Assembly (NCBI GenBank): GCA_037157565.1
Contig: JAZHRO010000024.1
Coordinates: forward strand, 14,142,501 to 14,206,500
Direction: 5' to 3'
Origin: Thalassia testudinum
Taxonomy: Eukaryota; Streptophyta; Magnoliopsida; Alismatales; Hydrocharitaceae
DNA: 64,000 nt
Each line of letters begins with the position of its first letter. Positions within the stretch are counted from its first letter, which is position 1. The notes below the pieces were generated by a model. The model did no database searches. It was not told the origin of the DNA and saw only the letters and a program-made list of their open reading frames with translations. A program made the position numbers and the translations under genes. Shown one piece after another: positions 35,410 through 47,981 of the stretch.

Positions 35410-38065
35410 TGTTATGACTCGGTTCTCGGATCCCTACAGGACCCGAGATTGGCTCACCTCGACTAATCCCAAGACCCAGTCGTCCAACAAGAAATAACCA
35501 AAAAGCAAGAAAGTAAACCACATTCACACATGCAATATAACTAAGCAGTAAAACTGTACAAAGCAGTAAAGGAAAGTAAAACTGTTGTTCCATTACATAC
35601 CACCACAACAACAGAAACAACAGAAACGAAAGTAACAGTAGAGACAACAGTAACTAAAAAGTCTAATACTCACTATAACAGTAAGGGTACAACAAGAAAG
35701 TGTAGAAAACTACGGCTGGACTCGACTAGGCCCAGTACCCTCCGTAGCTGGAAGCTCGGGTTGCTCAACTCCTGGTCTAGAACAGTATTATGAAAAGACA
35801 GAGTCAACGAATGCTGAGTAGAGTGGTATCTATACTATCTAAAGCAGTAAAAGCAACAAGTTTAATTCTCTTTTCTATTTATTTTATTTTATTTTTATTT
35901 CCTTTTCACCCATTCTTCTCAATATCAAGATATTCTTGATCTTACATGTTCCTCGTGGGAACGATCTTGATTACAGTCTTTTCTGAAGAGTAGAAGGTAC
36001 ACGTGGTGCTCTCCTAGCCAGGAGAGTCCCCTGTGGTAGTCCTACACCCAGTCAACCACCCTAAGGTCACTGACAAGACGTAGTGGTGACTACAACACGT
36101 GTGATGAGTGCACGGGTAGCTACCCTGCACTGACACGTGGTCAGTCGTTTCCGCTAGCAGGTATGTCTAAAGTATAGCACGGAACAGTATAGGACCTTGC
36201 CCTCTCAGAATAGGGGTCTCGCCCCTCAGAACCAAACAGGGGTCTCGCCCCCCCAAAGTCCGCGTACCCTCGTCTGACTACCCCAGTTTGCCCAAAGGGC
36301 CTAACAAGTCGGTGTAGGGTGGCTAGCTGAACCCCGGGCCTCGTGGAGTGGCTAGCTCTCTCCCTACGCTAGTAGATCGCCTCAATACCGTGTACACGAA
36401 GGTCAACAGGTGTCGGTGTAGAGTTTCTAATCCTAACCTCGGGTCTCAACCCAAGGGCGGCTAGCTCCACTCTACACGAAAAGGGGACAGTTGCTCTCCT
36501 TGGTACCATGTACTCAAGGGCCAGCACACTTCCCATCTACATTCCAAGTTTTCAACTAACCACAGGAGTTCTACTCCTAATACCCCATAGAGTTCATGCT
36601 CATATTTACCACATTTATTCCAATCTAGATTCCACCATTCACAATTCAGTTCTCATTTAGATGCAAGTAGCTCATGTTTTCATAATCCAAAACATGCCAC
36701 TGGTGATTTCACAGGCAATTGGGTATAAAATACATGCAGCTCGTATTCTAACAGGCAACCCACAATTATTTCACAGGCAATTGCTAGTAGTTTATCTCAA
36801 TTTTACATATAAGTACCAAACAGTGTATTCATTTCTCTATCCTAGGGTTCATGCCACATCCTAGGGTTCCAGTCAGTTAATTCTACAAAACATATTTGAA
36901 CATTATTAAAAGCATTAAACCACTCTACTAGACAATTAGGGAGTACTGGGGGCTCGAACCGCAAACCCAGGTGTCTCTGCGAGCCCCAAACACGTAGTAG
37001 GCTGAACCCTATGCCAGGGAATACTTCACAAAAGGAAGGTTCAGAATAATGTACAAAGGCCTGTAGTACGTAGAGAAACTCGCAAGGAAACTATAAGTAC
37101 TTCGTTTGCGTAAATCAAATCCCGATCGAACCCCAAACGGGTCAAAAACGTGTCTACTGTCCAAAATCAGACGTCTGGGAATAAGTCCAGACGTCTTAAA
37201 TGATACAGAACTTTACCTCAAGTTCCTACGGTGTCCTCAGACATCCAGGCCTCCTCTGCGATCGTCTGAAGGCAGTTCCAGACGTCGGACCACCCCTCCG
37301 GTCGTCTGGTGAGCTGATCAGACATCCGAAAGTGCGTGAGAGAGCATTCCGCGCTCCTTCCTAAGGTTGCTTCTGCGTACAATGGTCGCAGCCACCAAAT
37401 CAAGCCCAACAAATACTTCTGCTGTGAGGCCTGCATGGCCGTAACCACGAAAAGAACGTACCTTCGCAATAAATGAGCTTTCAGACGTCTGGTCTTAACT
37501 CCAGATGTCCAGATGCTCCGCCAGCCATCTGGACTCTTCTCCAGACGTCTGATACTGGAAAATTTCCAGTACCAGAACCCTCTCTTAGCGCTCTCCACCG
37601 CGCTTCTCCTCACTCCGCCACAGCTCCAGCCGCTGTAGATGGTTGAGGCCGCCTCTCCGGATTCTCTCCTCTTCTCGCATGCGCCCGCAGTGGCCCTGCG
37701 AGCTCCACCGAGCTTCCACCGAAGCTCTCCAACCTTGAACTCCTCCTCCTCCCGCAGTCTCCTCTTTCTCGCCCTCTCGCTCTCCCTCGCTCACCTCCTC
37801 TTGCGGCTCTGAAGGTAAAGGTGGTGGGGTGTGGAGTGGAGAGGAGGGGAGGGGTTTTTATAGGTGCAGTGGGGGCTTAGGGTTTAGGGGAAAGTATGAA
37901 AATGGAGAGAGAGGAGAAGGTCCTGCTCACCGTGCGCGCGTAGAGCGCAGTACGCATACAGAAATTTCATTTTCAAACGTCCGAGAAAAGGTCCAGACGT
38001 CTGGACAAATGTCTGACTGAGACTCTAGACGTTTTAAAAGGCTAAAAGTGGGACGGGTCTTTACA
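35410..38065 (-). mobile_element. solo Tekay LTR inserted in the LINE
   Basis: On the minus strand it runs from TGTAAAGACCCGTCCC (38065) to GAGTCATAACA (35410), 2656 bp, matching the Tekay LTRs at 4743 and 58854. CCGAT stands on both sides (35405-35409 and 38066-38070), a perfect 5-bp target duplication, so this is a true insertion later reduced to one LTR by recombination. It keeps the TATA box (plus 37855-37862), at least six GACGTC motifs and the hairpin at 37553-37571. No internal region or PBS adjoins it. Confidence 0.95.
37553..37571 (-). promoter_or_regulatory. conserved hairpin in solo Tekay LTR
   Basis: Arms TACTGGAAA and TTTCCAGTA with a 1-nt loop, followed on the minus strand by TCAGACGTCTGG, in the same place as the hairpins of the two other Tekay LTRs but with a swapped base pair. 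Confidence 0.6.
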
Positions 38066-38070
38066 CCGAT

Positions 38071-41000
38071 TGAGATCCCAATCTTGTTCTATTTCCCAAT
38101 GAATTGCCTTTTTTGGAATTGTAGGGTTATTATTAATACCCCTTGCTGTAAATCATTTGAAGTCTATGATTTCTTCTAACCATATCCAAATTATCTTCCT
38201 ATTGGAGCCTTTTGCTACCACTTCGGATATTGATAGAACTTTGAAAGATATTCGTTTTGATCATGCTTTAGTTCCCCTTGAGTGTCCCAACATTTGGTGC
38301 CTTTGGAAAGACCCGGTCTCTGTTACTTCTTTACATTCCTATTCCCAAGCCTTGATGGTAGAGTGTAGACACCTTGGTCATGTCTCCATCATCTTTGCTG
38401 TCTATGGTTCTTATGACCTTGATACTAGGCTCAATTTGTGGAACCATCTTTCCTTGATTATGGCCTTGTGCCCCTCTTCCCCTTAGATTGTTGGAGGGGA
38501 CTTTAACACCATTCTCTCTACTTTTGAGAATAGAGGTGGTCACCCTTTCTCCACCTCCCAAGCTCTTCCTTTCCAATGCTTCATCAACAACTTTGCTCTT
38601 ATTGACTTACCCTTGGGTGGAAACCAAATGTCCTGGTGTAATGGAAGGCAGGGCTCTTCTAGGATTTATCAAAAGTTAGATCGTATCCTTCTCAACCTAA
38701 TGCAATGGCTCTTGCTCCTATTGGTTGTTACCTTACCTGTCGCAACTCTGACCATGCCCCTTGCTCTGTTGCTTTGCCTCTTCCATGGTGGTCCGTCCTA
38801 GACCTTTTAGGTTTGAGAATATGTGGTTGTGGGATGAGAGGCTTAGGGACCTGGTGGAAACCATGTGGCATTCCTCTACTATCTCTGATTCTGATCCTAT
38901 TTCCAAACTCTATTCTAAGCTTCACATTTTAAAACGGAGTTTCAAATCTTGGAATAGATCGACTTTTGGTAATATTCACAAGTTGGCCGAAGATCTTGAA
39001 TCTCGCTATGAAGAGTTAAATGCCAAACTCTCCCATCACTGGGATTCCAACACCGTTGCTGATCTCAATGACACTTCTCTTCTCTTTGATGATGCCCTTG
39101 TAAAGCCCAATGACTTCTTTCTTCAAAAATCTAAAATTGATTGGCTGCATAAAGGCAAAGGTTGAAATAAATTCTTTTTTACTACTATCAAAAGACACTT
39201 CACTAAATGTGCTAGAACCTTCCTTACTTCTTCTAGGATAAAGCTGCCTCTCTCTCCTCTAACTATTTTAAAAATCTACTTTCTTCCCATGGCAGTATCA
39301 ACGTTAACACCTTTATTGATACCATTCCCCCTATTCTCTCTTCTGATGAGAATTGTACTGAACTGAATCGTATTCCCTCTGAATCCAAATTTTTTGACTC
39401 CCTTTCTAGTATGCCCTCTAACAAATCTCTAGGCCCTGATGGTTTCAATGTTGAATTCTTCTCTACCTTCTAGGATTTGGTTAAAACAGATGTTGTTGAG
39501 TCCATTACCTACTTTTTTAGCTCTAGATCTGCTCCCAAAGCCTTCAACAATACTTTCATCTCTTTGTTCCCCAAAAATGCCCTTGCCTTGGACCTCTCTC
39601 ATTATCATCCCATAAGTCTCTACAATGTGCTTTACAAAATTGCCTCGGGAATTTTGGCCAAGCGTCTTTGCTTCCTCCCCCTCAAATTATTTCTTCTGAG
39701 CATATTGGTTTTATCAAGGGAATGCCTATCTATGATCACATTGCTTCTACCTTTAAGTTAGCTCAACGTATTAATCATAAGAACTTTGGCTCCAATGTTA
39801 TTGTCCAGCTTGGCCTTGAAAAAGCTTTCGATCGTGTTGATTGGGGTATCCTTTACAGGATTCTTCTCTATTTTGGCTTCTCTTCTGACAATATTTCTCT
39901 CATAAAAGCCTTCGTGTGGCATGAAGGTTCTTCTGTTCTGGTGGATGAGAGCTCTTCGGAGTTCTTCCCTGTTAAGGAGATCCTATCTCTCCTTTTCTGT
40001 TTGATATTTTCATGGAACCTTTCATTCGGGGTATCGAGGAGCTTGTCTTTCTTGGCCAAATTCATCCCTTCTTAGTGGTCTCTCCTTTAGCTCGCCTCTA
40101 TGCGGATGATATTATTATCTTTACGAATGGCAACCTCCCTTCCATTCACAATCTTGTGTCCTTTATTAAAGACTTCGAGTTTTCTATGGGTCAGACTGTT
40201 AGCCTCTCCAAAAGCTTCTGCTTTGTGGGTTGCCACTTTCCTTCATCCCATAGAGACCACATTCTCTCTATTTTGGGCTTTACATTGGGTTCCTTCCCTT
40301 TTACCTGTTTGGGTTGTCCTATTTTTTCTACTAGGGCCAAGGTTTCTTATTTTGGTCCCATTGTTGACAAGATCAGATCCAAGCTTGCTGGTTGGAAAGC
40401 CCACTTCCTCTCTTCTGCTGTGAGACTACTCCTCATCAAACATGTTTTAACATCTACTACTATTCACATTTTATCCATTATTGAGGTTCCTAAATCTGTT
40501 ATTCGAAAACTTCATGCTCTCTTTGTTGATTTCTCTTGGGGCTGCTCTGATAATAGGTCCCATAATCATTGGATTGCTTGGAGTTCTATCATTCATCCCA
40601 TTGGTCATGGGGGTCTTGGCATTCTTGATTTAAACCTCTTTATTAGGGCCTTGAGAATGAAATGACCTTGGCTTTTTATCTTTGGGGACTCTTACCATTC
40701 TTTCATGAAGGATCTGTTACTTTGCAATCCTAACTCGGAGTCCTCTCTTCCTCCGATCTTGTTTGTTACTTCAAGCTTTTAGGGAGATGAAACCTTTCAT
40801 CCGTTGGGAGCTTCATGAAGGAACTATTGATTTTTGGTTTGACTTGTGGATTGGCGAGTCTCCTCTCCATTCTTTTTTTCCCGATGGTTCCACTCCTGAC
40901 CTTATTTTCGTCCGTAGAGCTCTCCCTTTGCTCTCTGGCTCTCCCTTTTGTACCATCATTCCTCCCAATATTTTTGACGAGATTTCCAGGCTTAATTTAG

Positions 41001-41166
41001 ACTCTCAAAAGGATTTGCCGATTTGGACCCCTACTTCTTCGGGAACTTTCTTTGTTTCTTCTATTTATCAATTGATGTTTCATGACTGTCCTAAGGACTC
41101 CTCATCTAAGACTCTTTGGAATCTCAATCTTCCACTTAGAATTTGTCTGTTTGTTTGGAAGCTTCT
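38071..41166 (+). pseudogene. LINE ORF2 first part: endonuclease and reverse transcriptase
   Basis: ORF2 begins at ATG 38099 with MNCLFWNCRG, the classic start of the plant LINE endonuclease (target nicking). Endonuclease motifs GGDFNTI (about 38495), GNQMSW (about 38615) and SDHAP (about 38745) fall in different frames, showing frameshifts. The RT region runs from about 39470 to 40665 with YHPISLYNVLYKI, HIGFIKG, LEKAFDRVDW and the catalytic YADD at 40099-40110; KIRSKLAGWK and GGLGILDL follow. The zf-RVT domain starts near 41100 and is cut at 41166 by LTR B2. Many stops and shifts: not functional. Confidence 0.9.
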
Positions 41167-43775
41167 TGTTGAGGTGAAAATCATTGTAAAAAGATCGCGC
41201 TGCAGTATAGCGACGAAAATCGCGATAACATTTAAATTTGTAAACTAGAAAATAAAAGTGAGTCTGAGGTCGTTCGCAGGGAGTAAGTTTAGCAAATCAA
41301 TCCACTAATCACAATTATCAAGAATAATAATACAAATGAAATCAAAATGATATTCAATGTGTAGTAAAATGTATCTCAGGTGTCAGGTAGAAAATGTAAA
41401 AAGAATAGGGTAAAAATGGTGGTTGAAACCACCAAATTAACCCTAAATTCTAAGCTCTAATCCAACTCAAATATTTAAACAGTAAGCACAACCAAATATC
41501 CACAGTAGTATCAGAACCAAGGCAAGGCAAGCAACCATTTTAGACATCAAGACTAAGGCACAAATGCCTTATTTCAAGGTCTCAGAAGAACTAAGGCACC
41601 AGCATAGCACAGAGGCACAAGGCTCAACAACAGCTAAGTGTGGAGCGAGGAGAGGAGGGGGCACGAATTCCAAAGCACTACAGTGCAAAACCCCCCTCCC
41701 TCCTTAGATCTCTCTCTCTCTTTCTCTCCCTCTAAAGCTCAAACCTGGGTGAATAGTATCGGGTAAACAGATCCAGGTCCAAACCTGCGTGGCGTAAGCG
41801 CAGGTGAGGGTGTGTGCGTGGGGGTGTGTGAGGGACGTCACCCCGGTGCTCTCGGAGGTAGCAAGCAAATGGCACGAAAATGTTATATATGTTGTTGTGG
41901 ATTCGTTAGCATTCGATGTGGGACTAATGTCCCCCACTTTCCTTCGTGCGACACAGCGTAGACTTCCTCTCGCGACTGCAGTTGTTGTGCCTATTCAATC
42001 AAGCTGCTTCTTCGTTGTTCCTCTCCAATTGCAACTGCAAGGTGTTTCATAGAGGAATTCCACTCTTACTGAAGGTGGCAGCGTGGTTGAAGTTGATTGG
42101 AGTACAGCGAATGGCAGTGGCGAGTCAATGGCGTCAGCAAAAGCTCCGATGGGTACTTAAGACAAGAATACGGCCTCTTGGCCCAATTAGACCAGCTTAG
42201 GACCATCACCGTGAGTCAAGGAGAGTTATGGTGATGTTGTTTGAGTGCGTGCGTGTGTGTGGTGGCTGACCGAAGCTTGTAACAACTAAGGTGGGATGCG
42301 GTGGTCGGCCAGAGGGAATACAAGCGAAAGCCCTCAATTTGTTGATGGCTTTTGCTCTATGCAGCGAGCCAGAAGTTTTGGTGGTGGCAGTGACGTGTTT
42401 CGTGGTGTGTTGGCACGGTTTGAGCTCACCGGAGCTCTCACTGACCATGAAGAAGATGAAGTGGGAGAGTGTGGTTCTGTTGTCGAAAGTGAGTGCTAAG
42501 GGGTTGGATGTGTTTTAGTGAAGAAAAGGAAGAGAAAGAATAGCTTATCGGGGAGAGAGGAGCTTGGAAATATGCCAGCTTGGCTTGCCGAAGTTGAAGA
42601 AAATGAATGCCTTTGGTGATGAGAAGCGGTGACGACGAAGGGGGGAAGAGCTCTTGTTGTAGTCGTAAGGAGCAGAAGATAGAGAGGGAGATGGTGAGCC
42701 TCCCAATTTGGTCGTTGGGATGTCGGAGGATGGGGGTCAAGGAAAGTCACCGAAGCCGAGCTTGAGGCAGCCGGAGGAGAGAAGGATGAGGGTTTTTTGG
42801 CTTAAACCTGGATGAGGAGGATGTTGAGACCGAGGGGAGTTTAAATAGAACCTCTTTAGGCCCACACGAAGTCAATTCAAGCAAGTTCATCTTGCTTCAA
42901 AGTCAGTTTGCAAACTTGGAACTTCCAAGATTCGCAGGCGAGATTTTGGCATTGGTTGATCTTGAAACATGGCCCAACTTGTAGAGAATCAACTTAGGAA
43001 TAATCTCTCCAAGTTTGGAGAGATTTGAGCGAGAAATCTTCCCTTAAAGTCGGCTATGGAGTTTGTGTTCACACTCATGGTGGTAGGGATCTTTTTGTAA
43101 GAATAATGACAAAGTTAGGGACCTAATTGCAAGAAACTTGAAACTTAGGGCTATGTGTGTAAGAAATAGAAATTTTAGAGACTGAATTGCAAACTAGGTC
43201 AAGATAGATTCTGATTGGGCTCAAATTTTTGTGTTAACCTAATTTGATCCCAAGAAATCTGATGGTAAACTTGGATTCTAGTTTTGATCACATTTGATTG
43301 GGTAATTTACACAAAAATCTAAATCAGGGTAAATTTCAGTAACTTTGTTCTAGGTATAAATAGGTTTATATGGTCAAACAAAAGATACCAAACCTCTTAG
43401 AATATTTTTCTATGAATTTTAGGAGGTTTGAATTAATTTTATCCTGATCATAACCTCTTCAATTTAAGTGGGTTTAATAATTAGTGTTTTGACACTATTT
43501 TCGCCCTCGAAATGCGTGAAACCCTATTTCAATCTGTGTTGATCCACCTTTTAGACTTTTGTGTACATTTAACCTTCAATTAACCCTTAAGTGACCCCAT
43601 AGTTATTCTATATTCATGATATGCTATTAAAATTGCAGAATTAACCCTATTTCCCTATTTTCTTCTCAAATCAGAATGATGCGGAGTTGTGACCTTGAGA
43701 TGCTTAGGTAGGAGCTTTTATCATTCAAATCTGACTAAATGTGACTAGTTAGGGCCTATGATGATGTTACCATCA
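41167..43775 (-). mobile_element. Athila-related solo LTR B2 inserted in LINE ORF2
   Basis: 2609 bp between perfect CTTCT duplications (41162-41166 and 43776-43780), starting TGTTGAGG and ending CCATCA on plus. The minus strand is the likely sense strand: it begins TGATGGTAACATCATCATAG, like Athila LTRs, followed by matching words (AAAAGCTCCTAC), and has a TATA-like CTATTTAAA (plus 42840-42848). Reading frames inside (for example 41704-42750) have no family resemblance. No internal region remains. Confidence 0.9.
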
Positions 43776-43780
43776 CTTCT

Positions 43781-44694
43781 TAGGTGTAGTCTCCCTACGG
43801 ATGATAATATCATGAGATTAAGGATTCCCATCATCTCAAAATGTCTTTGTTGCCCTTTCAACCCCGCTCCTGAAACTCTATCTTTTCACTGATAGTTACC
43901 TGGTTCGCGATGTCTCCGTTTGAACTTTCAATCAAAATTACCAAAGCTGTAAGGACCCCTCCCTCTTCCTTAACATCATTTCGAACCCTTCTCATTCTCC
44001 TTGGCTCAAGGTTATGAAAGGGTTGATTTACTTTATTTGGTATAATGTTTGGTGGATCCGGAACAAAATTAAAAATGTTGGTTTCAATCTTGCCAATCTT
44101 CACCTCTTTCTTGAAAAACTTTGGAGGACTCTTTAAATGGCTAATTGGCTTAAGTCTTCCCGTCCCTCTCTCCTCACTCTTAGTTGGGTTCGTCCTACTG
44201 AAGGTCTCAAAATCAATGTTGCTTCTTTTAAAGTGGGGGGCCATTGTATTTCTAGTTGGATTGTTCGGAATTACCTGGGGAATTTTATCATGGTTGCTGC
44301 TGCCAATCTTTCTGATGTTTCCTCTGAAACTGCTCGTATCCTTACTATCATCCATTCTATCTCCTGTTTTTCTGGTGAGTCTTTTCAGGTGGAAGTGGAC
44401 TCGATTTTACTTCACCATTGGTGGTCTGGAAAGCTTCAGGATGCATGGCAAGTTAAAAAACACCATGCTTCTCTTCGTGCGCCTTCTTCTAGGATTCACT
44501 CTATCTCCTATGTCTACCCATTTGTTAATGAAGCTGCTTCTAAGATTGCGGAACTAGGGATGGAATTTGGTGATGCTTCTACCATATGGATCAACTTCCT
44601 ACCAAGATTGCAAGGATTATCAAGTTGGACTGCATCCAAATGCCTTACATTTTTCCCTAGTTATCTCTTGGCTTTGTTTTGCTTGATGTACTAG
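43781..44694 (+). pseudogene. LINE ORF2 C-terminus: zf-RVT end and RNase H-like domain
   Basis: Directly after the CTTCT duplication the LINE frame resumes as LPTDDNIMRLRIP and CLCC, then ETL, the zinc-binding zf-RVT motif, with one frameshift near 43880. The plant RNase H-like domain (RVT_3 type) is in the open frame 44137-44694: KINVASFKVGGHCISSWIVR, a VEVDS motif near 44392 and HHWWSGKL. It would remove RNA from the hybrid during insertion. The first acidic residue expected in NVDG-type motifs is A here, so activity is unlikely. Confidence 0.88.
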
Positions 44695-44812
44695 GTCATG
44701 AGTCGTGGTCCCCCTTTCTTGTACGGGGAAGGTTTTGGTCTAATCCTCCTATCTCCCTTTTCTAATCTCCAGGGAGTGGGAGATAAATAATATTTACTTC
44801 TGTATTTTCAAA
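44695..44812 (+). other. LINE 3' untranslated tail
   Basis: CTCCAGGGAGTGGGAGAT followed by an AATATTTACT end matches the tails of LINE pieces at 51118 and 58221. No clean poly(A) is left. The exact end is uncertain by some tens of bases. Confidence 0.65.
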
Positions 44813-47060
44813 CATGTGTATCTCAATTTTTTCCTATGTATATACGCATGTGCATGCGTGTATCTATATATCTATAATTACTACCCATCGATCATCTATA
44901 CCCATGAATTGACATCTGAAGAACACGTTTTGCTGACATTCATTTATATCTACGGATCCACGTAATGTCCGAAGCCTTGTTCCTATACACGTGTCAAGCC
45001 TTCATGATCAATAGATCTACATGTTACAATGTTAACATGCATCGAATGCCACAGTTAAAAGTATTGGCTTGAGCAGCATTTATTGTCATTAATGGAGCTT
45101 TGCAGCTACAGATCTCATGCACCACAGTAAACATTTCTTGTTTGACAGTCGCCAGTATACGTGGCTTTAGAGTTACATTAGTATATATATGTGTGTGCTA
45201 CTTGCTGCATATACATGTAATATTATATACATGTTATATAAGTAGCGCATTAATGAAACACGTCGACCTGAAAAAGAACACAACATGGTGAGATACCTAA
45301 AGTTGACGTCTTAGGCATGCATGCATGCATGTAGATTGCAACATACTTAATCTTTATATTCGCAACATGTACATTGTTTAGGATGCACCCTTGAATGTGA
45401 TCAGCTACATCAGTTGCCTAACACCCGGGTCTTTCTCTGCATCATGACACTAGGTATTGGAAGGGAAAGGTAAAATTCTTGGGCTTATATATATATATAT
45501 ATAATCTTTGAGAGGACATTTATAATATTTTCCTAAATAATATCACATAAGAAACTTAAGAATTTGAGTAGGGATTTATAAACGAATTTAGAATTATTAA
45601 CTTAAGACTTTAGCATTTTTTATTATTGATTATCAAAATCGATTTCCTCGATCCAAATTTAGCTTGGATAATTATATAGAGTGAACTCTCTCATAGGTGG
45701 CAAGGGCTACTTACGAGGTGAAACCACCATTAATGAAAGAAGACCAGTAAGAAAAAATCGATTAAATTGGGATTAAGTGAAAGGCCATGATATGACAAAG
45801 TAGTACCATATTGAAAACCTAAGAAACTAAACAACCAATTATGATAAAGATTGAGAATTAATATTGGTTGATATCTTGGATTAAGTATTTTGGATTTTTG
45901 ATTTGAATTCTTTTCAATAAGGTGTCGAGGTTGAATATTTCGAATTAAGCCTAATTATTAGTTTAAGTATGAATCATTGCAACACTTTCAATGGAGGCTT
46001 AACCCGGTTGAGTGCCTTTTTACTTCATGCTAACAAGGTACATCCACCCATATCGGCACATAATTAAGGGTCTAAAGGAATATGTGTAACAACACAAGCC
46101 TTTGCTTCCAACTAGAAGTAGCTCTAGATCTATATAAGAACTATTGAATGGTAGTCGAGCTACCAAAATCATATTTTCGGCATTTTGAGGTCGGATAAGA
46201 TGAGTTTCACAAATTATGGAAAAAAAGAAAAGAAAGAAGGAAAAATTATTTCTTTATTTAACCAAGGTCTTTGGTTTTTCCTCCTTTTGTGTGTCCATAT
46301 GTATAAGTTTTGAAGACATTATCTTTTTTTGATACTCAAAAAATGCAATATTACGGATTTTTTTTTTTTACCTTTATTTGTGTAGGTAAAACTATGAGTC
46401 ATAGTTTATTTTGACATTTTAACTCTTGTATTAATTAGTAGGTTTTTTTTAGTCCTTTTATATGTTTTTCTTTGATTTTTGTCCATAGCGGGAGAAAAAA
46501 ACCAAGAGGCAAATAAGATCTTTCAACTTCTTTAATTTTAATAAATAAAAGATCCACTACGTGTAACGTATGCTACGTACATCCACAGAAGATAATCCAC
46601 CAAAAATCTAATCTCTGTAAAGAAATATCCATTTACTCTTCTTTGCAGTACATATCGTATCTAACTTTTGAAAAAGTACATTCCAACCTTGCACGTACTC
46701 TTCTACGTTTATTATAACATTATCAGTTATCAATATATTTACTCAAAACGAAATTATCAATACATACACATTCTGCTACGCAAAAAGCCACTTTTCACCG
46801 AATACATCTCCATTTTTTAAAGCCGAACGTGTGCACGAACGCACAATTAAATGAGATAGTCAGCATGCATGAAAGTTATGCACATGGGCATTAATTGCAG
46901 GGTTCTCGACGGTTTCCTTTTTTTGGTGTTTTTTTTTTTACATGATTAATTAATGTTTCTATATCGTCCGACTCCATTCTATGGACATTCCGTGTGCCGT
47001 ATGGTATATTTCTATGGGGCAACACGTGATTTTAGTTTAGACGTCCCCAACCATAGAATA

Positions 47061-47095
47061 AGAGAGAGAGAGAGAGGGAGAGAGAGAGAGAGAGG
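47061..47095. repeat. AG microsatellite
   Basis: (AG)n interrupted once by GGG. Confidence 0.9.
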
Positions 47096-47353
47096 ATGTT
47101 TTACTCGTAAGTCCGTGTAAGACGCTGAGATCTGGTACGTACGTACTTTCCAGTAGACCCCTATGAAACGGGATTTTTTAAAAGTAAGGATGATGAGCCC
47201 TATTTACCTTTGGGTTGACTCAGTGTTCAAATCGGAGGGGTGCAAAAATACATGTAGGTTTTATTTGATAAGAAGAATAAATTTGTGAAATAAGTTAAAA
47301 GAGTGGATAAATGATAGAATAAATGAGTTAATCTATTTGGATATTTTGATAGT

Positions 47354-47407
47354 TTAAAGTTATTCTACAGAGAATGTGGAATAATTTTATCTGTAGAATA
47401 ACTTTAA
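47354..47407. repeat. 18-bp inverted repeat (foldback)
   Basis: TTAAAGTTATTCTACAGA (47354-47371) and its perfect complement (47390-47407) flank an 18-nt spacer. Flanks with ATAGATTAAAT and AATCTACCAACTAAACA words suggest a larger MITE from about 47250 to 47495, but its ends are not certain. Confidence 0.75.
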
Positions 47408-47925
47408 CTCAGATTAAATTCATTTAACTCAACGTAAATAAGAATCAGATTAAGTGATAGATTAAATATTTAATCTACCAACTAAACACAACTGTAAATT
47501 ATAGCAATGGTATTCTAGGAGATTATGGAATATGGGAGAAGGGTGTTTAATATTACGAGAGTTCTTATTTAAGGAAAAAAGGGTAAAAAATTTACCCTTT
47601 AACGTAATTGTGAAAGCAAGGGCAGACCTACATGTATGGTTGGTGGGGCAGCTGCCTCAAAAGATAAAAAATCGTAAAAACGAAAACAAAAATAAAAACC
47701 ATCATTTTTAAAGATACAATTTCGTTATCTCACATTTTGCATTTCCATGCTGCCTCGCATAGGGAGGGCATTGTTTGACAAAATAAATCCAATAATTGAA
47801 GAAATATATCCTTTTTTCATTATCAGTTTAGGATTTATTTTAGCCTTCAAAAGCTCTTAGTGGAACTTTTGCTCCATAAAATTGGCTCGTTTGGGCTTAA
47901 TTGGAATTTTGACTTATGTGTTAGT

Positions 47926-47928
<3 letters not shown>

Positions 47929-47976
<48 letters not shown>
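47929..47976. repeat. (AT)24 microsatellite
   Basis: Uninterrupted AT dinucleotides, 48 bp. Confidence 0.97.

Positions 47977-47981
<5 letters not shown>

Larger units (their letters stand above)
16775..44812 (+). mobile_element. plant L1-type LINE, split by three LTR insertions
   Basis: One LINE on the plus strand can be followed through five pieces: 16775-17275 (5' region), 33571-35409 (ORF1), 38071-41166 (ORF2 endonuclease and RT), 43781-44690 (zf-RVT end, RNase H) and a 3' tail to about 44812. The joins at 35410-38065 and 41167-43775 are exact: each inserted LTR is flanked by a 5-bp duplication, and removing it restores LINE sequence. The join over 17276-33570 is less certain because no duplication is seen. 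The 3' tail resembles those of two other LINE copies in the window. Frameshifts and stops make it inactive. Confidence 0.85.
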
